In this document: in pieces, positions 17,552-25,189 of the stretch
How the letters are laid out: every line of letters begins with the position of its first letter
Numbering within the stretch: position 1 is the stretch's first letter
NCBI GenBank assembly: GCA_963759155.1
Contig: CAVWXX010000005.1
Span: 186,001 to 250,000, forward strand
DNA length: 64,000 nucleotides
DNA from: SZUA-36 sp963759155
GTDB lineage: Bacteria; Pseudomonadota; Gammaproteobacteria; Xanthomonadales; SZUA-36
Reading direction: 5' to 3'
Position numbers and translations under genes: made by a program
Notes under the pieces: generated by a model
The model's input: only the letters and a program-made list of their open reading frames with translations
Database searches by the model: none
Told to the model about the DNA's origin: nothing

Positions 17552-18252
17552 GCTTTAAAAACGCGTTTGCCGGGGTGTTGGTTCCACTATGCTTTTTCTT
17601 TGTGGGCTATGCCACGGCCGCAGAAAATCAGTTTAGACACGTTGATGGTGCAAAAGACCTGGTGAAGGTTAAACGGGCCGCGTTCAGTGAGACCTATATT
17701 AATCCTGACGTGGACTTTAGTTTTTACAACAAGATCTATGTCAGCGAAGCGGAGTTTGACTACAGGGAGGTCAAACCACCAAAAACCGGGAACGGCACTC
17801 ATGTTAGTGCCAGCCCTACGCGTGAATACCCTATGAGTAAGGACGATCGAAAACGTTTCGAAGAGACGGTACGCACGGCTTTTCGCACGGAAGTCAGCAA
17901 GGGTAAATACTTCGAGATCGTCGACGTAATGGGCGTAGATGAACACACCATGATCTTGCGCGCCGTGGTGGCGGATATCTATTCCAAGGTGCCGCCGGAA
18001 TCCCCCGAGCGAAGCCGTTTGTACCTGTCCTCTGTAGGCGGCGCAACGCTGGGCCTGGAGTTTCGCGACAGAACCACTAGTGAGGTATTGGCGCGGGTTG
18101 CCGAACATGGTCTGATTGGAGACACCACCGTCCAGGGTAACGATGGCTCACGCCCGGTCAACCCTGAAACCGTCAACGCCGATGTTGACCGCTGGGCCAG
18201 TAGCGCGGCCAGAAAACTCCGCCAGGCACTCGACTCTGCCCTCAAAGACTAG
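17542..18252 (+). CDS. Exported DUF3313-like protein
   Basis: The 236-residue protein has an N-terminal signal peptide (AFAGVLVPLCFFFVGYATAA) and a mature domain beginning YINPDVDFSFYNKIYVSEAEF and containing a conserved FRTEVSKGKYFEIVD and LGLEFRDRTTSEVLARVAE. This pattern fits the DUF3313 family of periplasmic or outer-membrane-linked proteins of unknown function. No lipobox Cys is present. It overlaps the SDR gene by 10 bases and so is cotranscribed with it. Confidence 0.6.
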   Translation: MDLGFKNAFAGVLVPLCFFFVGYATAAENQFRHVDGAKDLVKVKRAAFSETYINPDVDFSFYNKIYVSEAEFDYREVKPPKTGNGTHVSASPTREYPMSKDDRKRFEETVRTAFRTEVSKGKYFEIVDVMGVDEHTMILRAVVADIYSKVPPESPERSRLYLSSVGGATLGLEFRDRTTSEVLARVAEHGLIGDTTVQGNDGSRPVNPETVNADVDRWASSAARKLRQALDSALKD

Positions 18253-18259
18253 ACCAATC

Positions 18260-19759
18260 GTGATTTTTACCAAGCCATTCACGCAGCTTTCTAATTCGGT
18301 AGCCCGGCAAATGCCACCGTTGCTGTTTTGTAGCTGTATCGCAACGGTTTTTGCCCTGGCCGGGTGTGAAAAACCTTCGAACCCGGAACAACCCGCCGCC
18401 AGCACGACTGACACGGTTCAAGCAGGCAAAACTGCAAGCCACAAAAGCCCGGCCAACCCTTTAATGGAGTACCTGCCCTACACTTCTTCCGCGGGTGATT
18501 TGGTGATTTCACGTGAGGCCTATCTCAATAAACTTCACGGTTTTTGGCTGGGTCAGTGCATCGCTAACTGGACCGGCCTGGTGACGGAAATGGACAAGAT
18601 CGGTGGTGAAGGCCCACATGGTGAATTCTATACCCGCGAGGATTGGGGGCAACCGGATCAACCAAGCATCTGGGCCGAGGGTAAACCCAGTGACCTGTCA
18701 GCCAGAATTGACTGGGTACTCGAAGACGAAGGTGGTGTGTGGGGTGCCGATGATGACACGGATATCGAATACATGTACCAGCACCTGTTGCTGCTTAACC
18801 AGACCAGCATGCTCACTGGTGAGCAAATACGCGATGGCTGGTTAAAGCATGTCTACTCCGATGACAACACACCATTTTTGAACAATGAGGGAGAAAAGGA
18901 AAACTTTCTCTGGGTTTCCAACCAACGTGCCCATGATCTCATGCGTATCGATGGCCTGATTCCGCCAGACACCTCTGATCCGCTAAATAACAGCGAATAC
19001 GACATGATTGACGCACAACTGACCACGGAAATATTTGGTTTGTTTGCACCGGCACGACCGGATGTGGCCCTCAAAATGGCTTATTTGCCAATTCGCACCA
19101 CTGCACGTGAAAACGCAGCCTGGGCATCTGAGTTTTACGTGGTGATGTATTCATTGGCATCTGCTGTGGATCAAAACCTACCCGTAAAAGAACAGATTCT
19201 CTGGATGGCTGACACCGCCCGGCAATACCTGCCGGATGAATCCTATTCCGCAAAAATGTTTGATTTCGTCAAAGACCGCTACCAGGCCGGTGTGCCATGG
19301 GAGCAGGCGCGTGATGAGGTTTATCAACGCTACCAGGTTGAACAACTCGACGGATACGACATCACATCCAGGAACATCTATTGCAATGGTTGCTTTGCCT
19401 CGGGTATCAATTTTGCGGCCAGTCTCGTCAGCCTGTTTCATGGAGAGGGAGACTTTAAAGAAACCGTCAAGATTGCCGTGCTGACTGGCTGGGATTCAGA
19501 TAACCCGGCCGCCACCTGGGGTGGTTTACTTGGTTTTATGCATGGAAGAGATGGAATCGAAGAGGCCTTTGACAGGAAATTCGCCGACCGCTTCAATATT
19601 CACAGAACCCGTGGCAACTTCCCGAATGATGGCATGGATACTTTCCAGTCAATGGCGGAAAAAGGTCTGTTTGTAGTCGATCGCGCAGTGCAAGAAGAGA
19701 TGGAAGGGGGCATCGACCTCGTCAACAATTCGTGGCTGATACCAAAAGCTGCAAAATAG
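18260..19759 (+). CDS. ADP-ribosylglycohydrolase-fold lipoprotein
   Basis: The body has the DraG/ARH fold motifs: LHGFWLGQCIANWTGL at the domain start, the acidic metal motif ADDDTDIEYMY, and the C-terminal GWDSDNPAATWGGLLG in place of GGDTDT. A lipoprotein signal (CIATVFALAGC) anchors it outside the cytoplasm. The frame is open from 18116; GTG 18260, eight bases after the upstream stop, gives a signal with basic residues, while ATG 18311 would lack them. Members of this fold remove ADP-ribose or hydrolyse related N- and O-glycosides. An exported copy is unlikely to act on intracellular ADP-ribosylated proteins, so a glycoside substrate is possible. Confidence 0.72.
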   Translation: MIFTKPFTQLSNSVARQMPPLLFCSCIATVFALAGCEKPSNPEQPAASTTDTVQAGKTASHKSPANPLMEYLPYTSSAGDLVISREAYLNKLHGFWLGQCIANWTGLVTEMDKIGGEGPHGEFYTREDWGQPDQPSIWAEGKPSDLSARIDWVLEDEGGVWGADDDTDIEYMYQHLLLLNQTSMLTGEQIRDGWLKHVYSDDNTPFLNNEGEKENFLWVSNQRAHDLMRIDGLIPPDTSDPLNNSEYDMIDAQLTTEIFGLFAPARPDVALKMAYLPIRTTARENAAWASEFYVVMYSLASAVDQNLPVKEQILWMADTARQYLPDESYSAKMFDFVKDRYQAGVPWEQARDEVYQRYQVEQLDGYDITSRNIYCNGCFASGINFAASLVSLFHGEGDFKETVKIAVLTGWDSDNPAATWGGLLGFMHGRDGIEEAFDRKFADRFNIHRTRGNFPNDGMDTFQSMAEKGLFVVDRAVQEEMEGGIDLVNNSWLIPKAAK

Positions 19760-19760
19760 C

Positions 19761-19775
19761 CGGAGTCTGACCCGG
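19761..19775 (+). repeat. Left member of 15-bp inverted repeat flanking the TPR gene
   Basis: CGGAGTCTGACCCGG, starting two bases after the preceding stop codon, is the reverse complement of 21681-21695 with one central mismatch. A further TCTGACCCC occurs at 19782. The motif belongs to the GGGTCAGA-type REP words scattered in this window. Confidence 0.55.
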
Positions 19776-19883
19776 TTGTTTTCTGACCCCGCCCCCAACT
19801 CATCCCGCTTTGATGTTTCCTTTGGCATTTGCCGGTCGAGCAACTATGCTTAATATCAATAACGGACACAAAGAAGCCAGCCC

Positions 19884-21680
19884 TTGTCGATTTTCAATGA
19901 ACTCAAGCGACGTAACGTCTTTAAAGTAGGCATTGCTTACCTGATTGTTGCGTGGCTGGTTGCACAGGTTTTGCAGCTCGTATTCGAGAGTTTCGGCACC
20001 CCGGACTGGGCAATCAAGTCCGTGTTGGTCCTGTTGGCAATCGGCTTGCCTTTCGCTTTATTCTTCGCCTGGGCGTTTGAAATGACACCTGAGGGAATAA
20101 AACGCGAAGAGGATGTAGACCGGTCGAAGTCCATCACGTCACAAACAAGCAGCAAACTCAACTTCATGATCACCGTCGTCATGGCGCTCGCACTGGCCTA
20201 TTTTGCCTATGACAAGTTTGTCTTGTCCGGGGACCATCAAACAACACCGGTGGAAGTGGCGACATCAACTGTTGTGGAAAAACCTGTCGCTGAAGAGACG
20301 CCAGCGGAGCCTGACTGGTCCATCGCCGTCTTGCCCTTCGTGAACATGTCATCAGACCCTGAACAGGAATATTTTTCAGATGGTATTTCCGAAGAACTGC
20401 TTAATGGACTGGCCAAGATCGATAGTCTGAAAGTAGCGGCACGTACATCGTCTTTTTCTTTCAAAGGACAAAACCTGCCGGTCGGCGAGATCGCGGAAGT
20501 ACTGGGTGTTGCGCACATCCTGGAAGGCAGCGTACGTAAATCAGGTTCACAAATCCGTGTCACCGCTCAACTGATCCGTGTCAGTGACGGTTTTCATATG
20601 TGGTCTGAAACCTATGACCGCGAGCTGGTCAATATTTTTGCCATTCAGGATGAAATCACCGCGGCCATTGTCAACGAGTTAAGAATAAGACTCACAGACC
20701 AGACTCAAATTGTGTCACAAACCACCAGTAACACCGAAGCCTACAAGGAGTATCTGCAGGGCCGGTATTTCTGGAACCTCAGGGAAACAGAAAACCTTTA
20801 CCTGGCGATAGAACATTTTGAGAAGGCAACGCAACTTGATCCGTCTTACACGGATGCATGGTTGGGCCTGGCCGAATCCTGGGTCTTGCTACCGGCATGG
20901 GAGTTCAATTTCGACAAGGCACCGGAACAAATGGAGCGCGCCCGGCAAGCGGCTAACAAGGCACTTGAGCTCAAACCGCGATCAGGTCGTGCGTATTCTG
21001 TGCTTGGGTACAGGAATACCCTTAAGCTGGAATGGCGTGAAAGCTTCTCGAATTTCGAACAGGCTTTGAAATATGAGCCGGAAAATGCCACCACATCACA
21101 TTGGTACGCGGGAGGACTGATGTCTGTAGGGCGTTTTGATGAAGGCATGCAAGTCAATCTAAAAGCACTAACTCTAGAGCCCCGCTCACGTGTCATCGGC
21201 GTTAGTATGGCGGAAGCATTCAGCCAGGTTGGCCGATATGATGAAGCCTTGAATCAATTGGATCAAACCCTGGCGTTTGCCCCGGACTTCCTGTTTGCCT
21301 GGGAGATGAAGGGTTTCTATCACTTGGCGAAGCACGAGTTTGACGAGGCCAGGGTTGCGTTTCTGAAGATATCAGAAATAGCCGGCAAGAAAAGCTTTGA
21401 AATGGAAGTTGTTGATTTAATAGAAGAATACTATAAAACCGGAAAACCCGCTCCGTTACCTGACTGGTTTAAAGATTCCACATTAATTGACCGATATTAC
21501 GTTTCCTACGCCCTGGTTTGTGCCGGGCAATATGAGGCGGCATTGGATCTGATTGAACAGCAGGCCGAAAGCAGCATTCCAAACCTTGCGGGCTATATGC
21601 TCAGAAGCGCACTTTACCAGGAAAAGATGGGCCATATTCCCCGCTTCCAGGCATTGGTTGAACGACTGGCCACCGAGTAA
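19884..21680 (+). CDS. Membrane-anchored TolB-N/TPR protein (cyclase-associated type without cyclase domain)
   Basis: The 598-residue protein begins MSIFNELKRRNVFKVGIAYL, two membrane helices and the AFEMTPEGIKRE tail that many proteobacteria place before signalling domains. After one more helix (about 90-110) comes a TolB N-terminal-like domain (SIAVLPFVNMSSDPEQEYFS to about 260) and then TPR repeats to the C-terminus. Such proteins usually carry an adenylate cyclase or winged-helix domain at the N-terminus; here the membrane module replaces it. TTG 19884 is the likely start because the conserved SIFNELKRRNVF follows at once. A paralogue lies at 34739. It is bracketed by 15-bp inverted repeats. 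Confidence 0.78.
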   Translation: MSIFNELKRRNVFKVGIAYLIVAWLVAQVLQLVFESFGTPDWAIKSVLVLLAIGLPFALFFAWAFEMTPEGIKREEDVDRSKSITSQTSSKLNFMITVVMALALAYFAYDKFVLSGDHQTTPVEVATSTVVEKPVAEETPAEPDWSIAVLPFVNMSSDPEQEYFSDGISEELLNGLAKIDSLKVAARTSSFSFKGQNLPVGEIAEVLGVAHILEGSVRKSGSQIRVTAQLIRVSDGFHMWSETYDRELVNIFAIQDEITAAIVNELRIRLTDQTQIVSQTTSNTEAYKEYLQGRYFWNLRETENLYLAIEHFEKATQLDPSYTDAWLGLAESWVLLPAWEFNFDKAPEQMERARQAANKALELKPRSGRAYSVLGYRNTLKLEWRESFSNFEQALKYEPENATTSHWYAGGLMSVGRFDEGMQVNLKALTLEPRSRVIGVSMAEAFSQVGRYDEALNQLDQTLAFAPDFLFAWEMKGFYHLAKHEFDEARVAFLKISEIAGKKSFEMEVVDLIEEYYKTGKPAPLPDWFKDSTLIDRYYVSYALVCAGQYEAALDLIEQQAESSIPNLAGYMLRSALYQEKMGHIPRFQALVERLATE

Positions 21681-21695
21681 CCGGGTCTGACTCCG
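21681..21695 (+). repeat. Right member of 15-bp inverted repeat flanking the TPR gene
   Basis: CCGGGTCTGACTCCG directly follows the stop codon of the TPR gene and pairs with 19761-19775 (14 of 15 positions). Confidence 0.55.
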
Positions 21696-21708
21696 TCTCT
21701 TTTACCTC

Positions 21709-22668
21709 TTACTTGGCCGAACCAGCCATCGCCTTATCCAGCATTTCAATCAACTCTTCACGGCTATAGCTGTATTTCTGATCGTTGTTTTGCTCCACCA
21801 TTCGCTCAATGGCCCGGTTGATCGTCCAGTGAGCCTGTTCCTGGTTGGGAACAATCAGGTACCGGGGCTTGGGGTTGTCATCAAACAGGGCTTGCATAAC
21901 CGTTTCTGCCACCTCGTTGGGGTCCCCCGACTGTGCCAGCGTCGTGGTCAGCCAATCCACATTTTCCTCCATTTCGGCCTTGAACTCTGAACCTTCGAGA
22001 TTCTGGTCGCGCTGTTCCATTCTGTTGACAGCACTCGCACCGATCTTCGACTGGTATGTACCGGGTTCGATCAGGCTGACCTTGACGCCAAAACGCTTCA
22101 TTTCATCCGCGAGTGCATCACTGTAGGCTTCCATCGCATGCTTGCTCATACTGTAGGGACCCCAGGTTGCACTGGACAGTGTTCCGGCAATTGAGCCAAT
22201 GGTGCTGATACGGCCTTTTGATTCAATAATGAGGGGTGCAAAGGCCCTGGTTACACGGTACGGTCCATACAGATTGACGTTCATCTGAAAATGAAAATCT
22301 TCCTCATCAGTCTCATTCAACGGCATCAGTACTACCACCCCGGCATTGTTAACCAGGCCATAAAGCCCCCGGCCGGCATCCGATATTGTTTTAACAGCAG
22401 CGTCAATCTCTTCCAGTTTGGTGACATCCAGACGTACCGCCTGCACGTTTTTTATGGCATTGAGTTCCTTCATGTCCTTGTCTTTACGCGCACCGGCGTA
22501 AACAAAATAGCCCCTTGAGGCCATCATCTCCGTCATCGCACGTCCGAGTCCTGAACTGGCGCCGGTGACGAGTACCGCTTTTTGCCCCGAACTGGTGTCA
22601 GCCCGTGCGGTTGAAAAGGTAAATATAACGACAAGTGAAATTAGCGCAGTGCTAAAAATGCGGAACAT
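21709..22668 (-). CDS. Short-chain dehydrogenase/reductase with N-terminal signal peptide
   Basis: The 319-residue protein begins with a signal peptide (FRIFSTALISLVVIFTFSTA then RAD), followed by a classical SDR domain: TGASSGLGRA, NNAGVV, and the catalytic YSMSKHA. An exported SDR is odd because NAD(P) is cytoplasmic; the segment may instead be a membrane anchor leaving the enzyme on either face. It is convergent with the TPR gene. Substrate unknown. Confidence 0.8.
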   Translation of the reverse strand: MFRIFSTALISLVVIFTFSTARADTSSGQKAVLVTGASSGLGRAMTEMMASRGYFVYAGARKDKDMKELNAIKNVQAVRLDVTKLEEIDAAVKTISDAGRGLYGLVNNAGVVVLMPLNETDEEDFHFQMNVNLYGPYRVTRAFAPLIIESKGRISTIGSIAGTLSSATWGPYSMSKHAMEAYSDALADEMKRFGVKVSLIEPGTYQSKIGASAVNRMEQRDQNLEGSEFKAEMEENVDWLTTTLAQSGDPNEVAETVMQALFDDNPKPRYLIVPNQEQAHWTINRAIERMVEQNNDQKYSYSREELIEMLDKAMAGSAK

Positions 22669-22905
22669 ATATGTCTCCAGAATGGGTTATAGATACTTGA
22701 GTATAGACGCCAGTTAGCGGATTGTAACTTTTCACAACACCGACACTTTATTCCTTTTGGGATAGTGTAAATAAGCACAGGTGAGGGGGTTCCAGTAGAG
22801 CTTGTAGTTCAACAGCTAACATGGCATCGTTCGTTGGCGCATGATTGCCCTTGCGGTAAAACCACAACCAAGAGCCGCTAAGCTCATTAAAAGAATCAAA
22901 ATCGC

Positions 22906-23790
22906 ATGATGACAAAAATCCTTATCAAGCCACTAATCCTTTCATTGCTCCTGTTAGCTGCATTCGTTATCCAGGCTGACTGCCGCAACGGCTCAGATTG
23001 TACAAACTCAGACACGCCGGAAAATATGCTCGGTTGGTTCGATAAAAGTAAGGACCTGTTCTTGCCGCAGTTCGACAGTAAAACCGATGTGGACGATGTG
23101 CACTCGATTGCCGCAGTCGGCACAGTGCTCTCAGATCCACGCTTTGCTGATGTAAACTTTCATGCCGTGGCTGGGGCGTATGGCACCCAGGAGGGTGAGT
23201 ATGTACCTTCAAACGGACTATTCAACATGGTGTTTGGAAAGAACTGGTCCGACGCCCACAGCGATTATGCAACAGCCCTGAAAACGGTGACTGACCTGGT
23301 GGTAGATACTCTCAATAAAGGGGGTAATATCTGGATCGCTGAAGCAGGTCAATCTGATTTTTCCGCAAATATGGTGCGCCAGGTAAAATTGAAATTACCG
23401 GGCATCAATACCAATGAACGTATCAACATTGTGCAACACAGTGAATGGAACCAGGAATCGACCAACCCGGTTGACCTGGAATACGTCAGAAAAAACACCA
23501 ACTACCATAAAATTGAAAACGGCAATGCGACCGGAAATGGCACGCCTGGTTTTAGAACAGATTCCGACGCCGAATGGACACGGGCGACGACAGATGTGAA
23601 AACCGGCGCTTACTGGAAAAAGGCCCGTAGCATAGCGAATAAGTACAACGGTGAAGCAGGAAGGTATTTAAACGAGGCTATCAAAGCCGGAGGCCTGGAT
23701 TTCTCCGACACATCGGAAACCTGCTGGATATTCGGTTTCTCGAATCTATTTGATGCCAGCCAGTTCTTTGATGAGTTTGGTACAAAATGA
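22906..23790 (+). CDS. Secreted nucleoside-hydrolase-like protein
   Basis: The 294-residue protein has a signal peptide (LILSLLLLAAFVIQADC). Near residue 58 it carries DSKTDVDDVHSIAAVGTVL, which resembles the metal-binding DTDxDD N-terminal motif of inosine-uridine nucleoside hydrolases, followed by VAGAYG. The C-terminal half (EWNQESTNPVDLEYVRKNT) is not recognised. It may hydrolyse a nucleoside or another glycoside outside the cytoplasm. The next gene is a nucleotide-deaminase-like protein, which fits nucleoside salvage, but the link is only by position. Confidence 0.5.
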   Translation: MMTKILIKPLILSLLLLAAFVIQADCRNGSDCTNSDTPENMLGWFDKSKDLFLPQFDSKTDVDDVHSIAAVGTVLSDPRFADVNFHAVAGAYGTQEGEYVPSNGLFNMVFGKNWSDAHSDYATALKTVTDLVVDTLNKGGNIWIAEAGQSDFSANMVRQVKLKLPGINTNERINIVQHSEWNQESTNPVDLEYVRKNTNYHKIENGNATGNGTPGFRTDSDAEWTRATTDVKTGAYWKKARSIANKYNGEAGRYLNEAIKAGGLDFSDTSETCWIFGFSNLFDASQFFDEFGTK

Positions 23791-23845
23791 AAAAACAGGA
23801 TTCAAGCGTGGGAAAACCATACGGTGCCGCAGTTAAGGAATCAGA

Positions 23846-24271
23846 ATGATCAAAGACCGTCCATCCTTTGAAGAAGTGTATATTCAGTTTGCTGAAACGA
23901 TTGCCCGGCGATCCACGTGCAAACGACTGAGTGTCGGCACAGTTATCACGACTACTGATTACAGAAAGGTTCTCGCAGTCGGATACAACGGCAACGCTTC
24001 CGGCCTGAAGAATACCTGTGACAGGGAGGAACCCGGGAATTGCGGCTGTCTTCATTCGGAAGAAAATGCCGTGATTAACTGTGACGCCCCCCGGGAAACA
24101 AAGAAGTTTGTCTTTGTCACCCACCTCCCCTGTGCCGCTTGCGCCAAGCGCCTAATTAACCTGGGAAATGTAGAAAAAGTGGTTTACAAGAATGGCTACA
24201 GAAAAATCGATGCCATCAAAGTGCTTGAGTTTGTGGGAATAAAAGTGCGCCAATTTAATGGGCAGGGATAA
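23846..24271 (+). CDS. CMP/dCMP-type deaminase family protein
   Basis: The 141-residue protein has the zinc site of the cytidine/deoxycytidylate deaminase fold: CLHSEENAV (His ligand and catalytic Glu) and LPCAACAK (two Cys ligands). ARRSTCKRLSVGTVIT and GYNGNASGL at the N-terminus match dCMP deaminase and ComE-type proteins. Size suits dCMP deaminase, though the allosteric part is short. It is convergent with csrA. Confidence 0.82.
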   Translation: MIKDRPSFEEVYIQFAETIARRSTCKRLSVGTVITTTDYRKVLAVGYNGNASGLKNTCDREEPGNCGCLHSEENAVINCDAPRETKKFVFVTHLPCAACAKRLINLGNVEKVVYKNGYRKIDAIKVLEFVGIKVRQFNGQG

Positions 24272-24312
24272 TTTAAGCCAGCATTACTTCCCGGATCAAA
24301 CCTGGGTGATGC

Positions 24313-24504
24313 TTAACTCGCCTTGCGATATTCAATAAGAATTTCTGTTTCTTCGGGATCAACCCATTCTTCACGGTCGATCTTCATGTCACGTGGCGCG
24401 TCGATGCCAATGCGTATCTGGTTTCCTCTGAAACCCAATACCGTGACAGTTACGTTGCCCCCGATGGTGAGCTTCTCTCCTACTTTCCTTGTAAGCGATA
24501 ACAT
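24313..24504 (-). CDS. csrA: Carbon storage regulator CsrA
   Basis: A 63-residue RNA-binding regulator starting MLSLTRKVGEKLTIGGNVTV and containing GNQIRIGIDAPRD and the conserved HREE-like DREEW. CsrA binds GGA motifs near ribosome sites and alters translation and mRNA decay. The leader of its own gene has ATGGAAAGGG just before ATG, so self-control through GGA binding is possible. Its tail (VDPEETEILIEYRKAS) differs from the usual enterobacterial one, so it may be a second, divergent CsrA. Confidence 0.93.
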   Translation of the reverse strand: MLSLTRKVGEKLTIGGNVTVTVLGFRGNQIRIGIDAPRDMKIDREEWVDPEETEILIEYRKAS

Positions 24505-24557
24505 ATATCAACCCTTTCCATGATGGTTATTGTAAGTACAAACTTCCGTGTTTTTTG

Positions 24558-24830
24558 CCTGACTCTACCTTCCTGGTAATCATCAAGCCCGAAAAGCGTT
24601 ACAAAGTCCCTTTGAAACCACCCTTCACAAAATCGACTATTCCCTGTCTTCTTACCTGACCTCGCCATCCTTGTTGAGTGTCAGGTCCAAATGGCGCTAC
24701 TAATTCCCTTTGAGACCACCATTGGTTCGTTCAACTAATCCTTGTTTATTGGACCTCGTCATCCTGAAGAGAGTCCAGACCAATCGACGTTACAAAATCC
24801 TTTTGAAACTGTCTTTCCTTGACTGGCGCA
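24558..24830. repeat. Three imperfect tandem repeats of about 96 bp upstream of csrA
   Basis: Units begin at about 24558, 24655 and 24749. Each has CCT(G)ACCTC-like bases at the start and a conserved core, seen as CGTTACAAAGTCCCTTTGAA, GCGCTACTAATTCCCTTTGA and CGTTACAAAATCCTTTTGAA. On the minus strand the core can be read as a repeated peptide of the form FQRDFVTxxGLD, broken by stops between units, so this may be the remains of a repeat-protein gene or a structured RNA. The rest of the 685-bp gap (24505-25189) holds no recognised gene. Confidence 0.5.
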
Positions 24831-25189
24831 CTTATGTAAATGCAACATTCATGCCGTCATAAAGAACTAGAACGACCACTCACCAATAAATCATTATTAT
24901 TGTTTTATTTCAATTAGTTATAAAAGTCGCAACAAGAGATGCAAATACGCCGCCCTTGAGCTGAACTGACAAAACTGACACAAAATGTTTCTGAGAACTG
25001 ACCATAATTGTCAACCACTGGTCACCTGCGAGGACCGGGAGCGGGGGGCGGTTCTGATGGGGCCAGCTGTTGGCCTTGCCACGAGCAATATCCAACACCA
25101 GGCATGGATGGTGCGTGTAAAAGTTGAAGGCACGTATATACTGCAACAAATCAAAACAGAAAAATGCACGCAACCTGAAGAGAGAAAGC

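Noticed and set aside
24505..25189. CRISPR array or integron attC array
   Set aside because: There are only three long, degenerate repeats without regular spacers, and no cas or integrase gene.
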